Assembly: GCF_036785885.1 (NCBI RefSeq)
Contig: NC_092329.1
Span: 1,488,001 to 1,552,000, forward strand
Source: Coffea arabica
Lineage: Eukaryota > Streptophyta > Magnoliopsida > Gentianales > Rubiaceae
Direction: 5' to 3'
DNA: 64,000 nucleotides
Part shown: in pieces, positions 60,301 through 64,000 of the stretch
How positions within the stretch are numbered: the first letter of the stretch is position 1
How the letters are laid out: each line of letters begins with the position of its first letter
Position numbers and translations under genes: made by a program
The notes under the pieces: generated by a model
Told to the model about the DNA's origin: nothing
The model's database searches: none
The model's input: only the letters and a program-made list of their open reading frames with translations

Positions 60301-63300
60301 ACTAATGTTGGTTGATGATGCTATTTTGGGAACTTCGATGACATTGACTCCTTTGAAGAAACTTTTGAGATCAGATCATTCTGAGGTACTCAATGATTAA
60401 ATTTCTATGGTTGCCTAATTTCTGTTTGTCTTGTGCTTAACCTGAAAAGTTTACAGTCTCATCTACTTAATAAGCTTTGCATGATATTTTAACAACTCTT
60501 TATGGATCAAGAAAGATGTTTGGTTTCTTGTCTGACTCTTTCTATGACCTGACCCTTAACCTTTTCTAGGGTTTGGGGAGTGGGAGACTGGATGAGAACT
60601 CTTTTGATGAATTTAAAAAATATGGACATCGATCTTCTAGAGTGCTTGAGTTAAGTGGGAAGCACACGTATTACCGCAAGAAAAAGTTGGCTAGGCGAAA
60701 TTCGGGATCAGTTTCACAGTCTGCTGCAACTGCAGGAAGCATTAGATTGCTGAGGCAGTCTGTTGAGAAGTCGAGGAAACATGAAATTTCTGAAGGCATA
60801 CCAGAGAATGCAAGATTGGAAAATGCAGTTGTAAATGCTGAAAGATATGCAGTACAAAGTTGCAGAAATGATGTACATAATGCTGCCGATGCACTTGGAG
60901 ATAGCTTCTTGTTAGACAATGTGTGTAACAAAAAGTTGGAAAAGGTGGCTCGAGAGGTTAAAGGTATTTTACACTTCCAATTTTTGTGCACTTTTCAGAT
61001 GATGTGATTCTGCAAAATAACGTTTGCTAAGGAATGCAGCCAGGGAAGATCTTCCAAGCCGCAGCAGAAAGACTACCTCTTTTTCTACTCAGGACACCAA
61101 AGATCTCGAGAAAATTGCTCGTTCTAGAAGCAAAAAGTTTGCCAAACTAGATTTGCAGTCTTCTGGCTGTTTGGAGAAGATGCCTAATAGTTAGTGCCTT
61201 ATTTTTATTTTGACCTCCAGTTGTGTGCTCAGATTTCTGTTCTTCTTGGAGAGATGTTACTTTAGTCACCAATGTTAATTATGTCTTGCGGTTTTCTGTT
61301 TCCAGATCCAGCGAGTAAAGTAGTGAAACTGAAAAGAAAGCAAGTGGAGGATGATATGGCACAATCACAATCTCGAAAAGTTTTGAGAGTCTCAAAGGGT
61401 GCTGGAAAGCAAGCAGCTTCTAAGCATGTTACAATAGAAAAGGTGAGGATGACCTGTAAGTCGAGGAAGGGAGCACCCTTTCCCCAATCTGAGGGATGTG
61501 CTAGATGCTCAGTTAATGGCTGGGAATGGCGTAAATGGTCGCTTAATGCAAGCCCTGCTGATAGGGCGCGTGCTAGGGGGACTACACGTGTTCATGCTCA
61601 AAATATCATATCCAATGCTCCTGGTTCTCAGTCGTCGAGCATCAAGGGACTTTCTGCAAGAACAAACAGGGTTAAATTGCGTAACCTTCTTGCAGCTGCT
61701 GAGGGTGCTGATCTTTTGAAAGCGACTCAGCTGAAGGTAAATGAGGGAATTCTATCATGTGAAATTTAGTGAATATTTAGTGCTAGTAAATTGATAAAGA
61801 CATTACTTCAGGCAAGGAAAAAACGTTTACGCTTTCAACGGAGCATGATACATGATTGGGGTCTTGTTGCATTGGAGCCGATTGAGGCAGAGGATTTCGT
61901 TATTGAGTATGTGGGGGAACTTATCCGACCTCGTGTAAGTGGGCATCATTTTATTTGGTTATCTGGGAGAAATTTTAATTTTACACCTTTTCACGTTGAG
62001 CTATATCATAAGCTTCAAGGATAAAAGCAGAAGTAATATTTAAATTGCAACCAAAATAAGGAATAAGAAACAAAGCAGCTTCAAATGCGATTTCTTTGCA
62101 AGTTGTGTTTGATTGTTATTATCTTTGCCTTTTGGGTTTCTTTTATTTTCAAATAAATTTGGTATCATATTGCTTTGCTATAATGATGGTTGCCCTTTTC
62201 ATTTCTTTTATTTTTTGATTCATTTACTAAATTTCATTTGATTTGTTGATTTGTCAGATATCTGACATACGTGAACGGCATTATGAGAAGATGGGAATTG
62301 GGAGCAGTTATCTTTTCAGATTGGACGATGGATATGTGGTGGGTGAGACGAAATAAATTGTTCATATAGTTTCATGAAAGATAAACTTATACCAGTCAGA
62401 TTGGCTGAAAACCAATAGCAGATCGATAGAATTTTGCAGAAGCAAAGATATTCATGCCCTTTTTTCTGGCTTCCTTCTACATCAGTTAGCTACTTAATTT
62501 AGCTTGATGTTGCTTTCTAGTAATTTCTCATTGCCACCAGAGAGACAGCTGCCTGAGCAATGACAGAGGGGCTGAATAAATATCAGAATCTTTTGCACTA
62601 CCCTGTTCCATGAGTTTGAGATTTTTAATTCCTGCAGCCATCAGTTTATGTGTTCCATTTTCTCTTATTTGTTTGACTTCTATTGCCTCTTTCCGTTATG
62701 CTTCCTTAATTTGAATGTCTCTTTTCTTGTGCATTGCACAGCTATTGTGTGAACTATCTGTCTAATTTGGGAATCGGTCTTGTTTTTCCTCCCCACCCCC
62801 CCTTTTTTTTTGTGGGGGAGGGGGGGGGGGTTTGGTTGGTATTTAGGTGCTAGCAAGCACCTGAAGATATTTCTCCTGGCCTTAAAAAATATGCTTGCTA
62901 AGATAGACTACCTTATGTTGTAGATCCCGAACCAATCCATGTTTTAATACCTATATTCTTATTTCAAGTATAAAGGAACTAAATCTCAATATATTGCATT
63001 TCTTTCCACTTCTTTGTTAAACATCATTTTATTTGTACATTCTCCAGGTTGATGCAACAAAGCGTGGTGGAATTGCTAGGTTTATAAACCATTCATGTGA
63101 GGTAACTAGTATGAAACCCATGGTTCTGTGCCATGACATGGTGGACTTTTGACTTGACATGATTTTGTCACTTTCAAATCATATACTGCAGCCTAATTGC
63201 TATACGAAGGTCATAAGTGTGGAAGGTCAGAAAAAGATTTTCATATATGCCAAGCGTCATATTGCAGCTGGTGAAGAAATTACTTATAACTATAAGTTCC

Positions 63301-64000
63301 CTTTGGAGGAGAAAAAGATTCCCTGCAATTGTGGTTCAAGGAGGTAATTGCCGATTTCAATTCTTGGTTCCATAGTGTTGCGATGATGTGGTACAAGTGC
63401 CATACCATTTACTGGTGATGTGGAACTCCAGAGTTTGGTTGATGAATGGATTAGATTATCATTTTTAGATCAGTCTGTATATGGATTACTGATAAGCCTT
63501 AAGCATCCATTATACGGTCAGGCATTCTGGAAATTTCTGCATGCTCATATATGATACTGCCAAATTTAGTAAGTACTTAGACATTCAAAATTGTGCATTA
63601 TGATAACACAAATGATTAATTATGTCATTCTAGCATGTCTAGTTTATGTTTCATTTCTTGAGGTTGTATGGCATCGTGGTTTGTGGTCGGTGTTTCAACT
63701 GGTAATCAGCTTTACTTTTTAGTTTTAAGCTTTATAGAATGTTCTCATGTATTTAAATATTATGATACTTAAATTTGTTTATCAGAGACAATGACATGCC
63801 AGCATGGTTGAAACTATTATTGTCATGTTTGGCCTGTGAATGCAAGAAAAATGTAATCACTCTAGATGATATTAATACTAGTAAAATTGTCATGTGATCT
63901 AGTCTGTTACTTTTTAATTTCCAACAAACTGTTGAATTTCATAAAACACATTACCTTGACTTTCAAGAAACTTGCATGGATCTTCAGGTGTCGTGGCTCG
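57381..64000 (+). CDS. ATXR7: SET-domain histone-lysine methyltransferase, ATXR7-like (partial at 3' end)
   Basis: Fifteen coding exons: 57381-57544, 57666-58209, 58345-58458, 58642-58965, 59047-59388, 59465-59827, 59897-60385, 60570-60963, 61040-61189, 61306-61736, 61812-61934, 62258-62338, 63048-63101, 63192-63343, 63988-64000; about 1246 codons in phase. Only the exon 6 end is uncertain (weak donor; GAG/GTGATA at about 59690 is an alternative). A GYF-like module sits near residue 120 ([20 protein letters not shown]). The C-terminal SET domain starts about 1106 ([46 protein letters not shown]), followed by the post-SET cysteines (CNCGSRRC). GYF plus a SET1-class SET domain is the ATXR7 layout; in Arabidopsis this nuclear enzyme methylates H3K4 and promotes FLC expression, delaying flowering. 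The window ends inside the last exon, a few codons before the expected stop. Confidence 0.93.

Noticed and set aside
1..64000. CRISPR arrays, tRNA or rRNA genes, integrase-type attachment sites
   Set aside because: I saw no regularly spaced repeats, no tRNA cloverleaf beyond SINE-type B boxes and no rRNA-like sequence; the DNA is plant nuclear.

Overview
The window is a stretch of plant nuclear genome, most likely from a eudicot. It has AT-rich intergenic DNA, GT-AG introns, plant-type transposons of nearly every class, and four host genes whose best matches are to well-known plant families. Nothing here looks bacterial, viral or organellar.

Host genes: (1) minus strand, 1351-1877: the first three exons of a peroxisomal NAD/adenine-nucleotide carrier (PXN/PMP38-like); the remaining exons are not visible before the window edge. 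(2) plus strand, 23058-32748: a complete ten-exon DnaJ protein of the J-domain plus DnaJ-X type (dnaJ 10-like, 397 aa). (3) plus, 36315-40397: a complete five-exon UDP-rhamnose/UDP-galactose transporter (URGT-like, 343 aa). (4) plus, 47744-52849: a complete three-exon coiled-coil protein of about 795 aa with UVR-like motifs and no recognised function. (5) plus, 57381-64000: a SET-domain histone methyltransferase of the ATXR7 type, complete except for the last few codons, which lie past the window edge. As I recall it, the DnaJ and URGT genes are also neighbours in Arabidopsis, so that pair looks like conserved microsynteny; I see no functional link among the others.

Mobile DNA fills the first 22 kb and the gap 40.8-47.0 kb. 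The largest object is a 9.6 kb Ty3/gypsy Tat-lineage LTR retrotransposon (3736-13367) with two 573 bp LTRs, a 5 bp target duplication, broken gag and pol, and an antisense gene of its own between pol and the 3' LTR. It sits inside an older Mutator-like element (about 2743-14064) that carries part of an RNase H-like coding sequence. Around these lie a 607 bp Mutator-type MITE (2055-2661), a 1.7 kb hAT derivative with a BED zinc-finger remnant (16993-18666), and a 1.4 kb Mutator-type foldback element with TIRs of about 430 bp (21094-22468). An L1-type LINE (40816-47045, minus) contains a CACTA-type terminus, and two small SINE-like insertions lie at 53.4 and 56.5 kb.

I found no wholly new system. 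The items I would check first are the antisense gene with its own TATA box in the retrotransposon, the contrast between its near-identical LTRs and its heavily damaged coding region, the duplicated splice donor in the DnaJ gene, and the uncharacterised coiled-coil protein.
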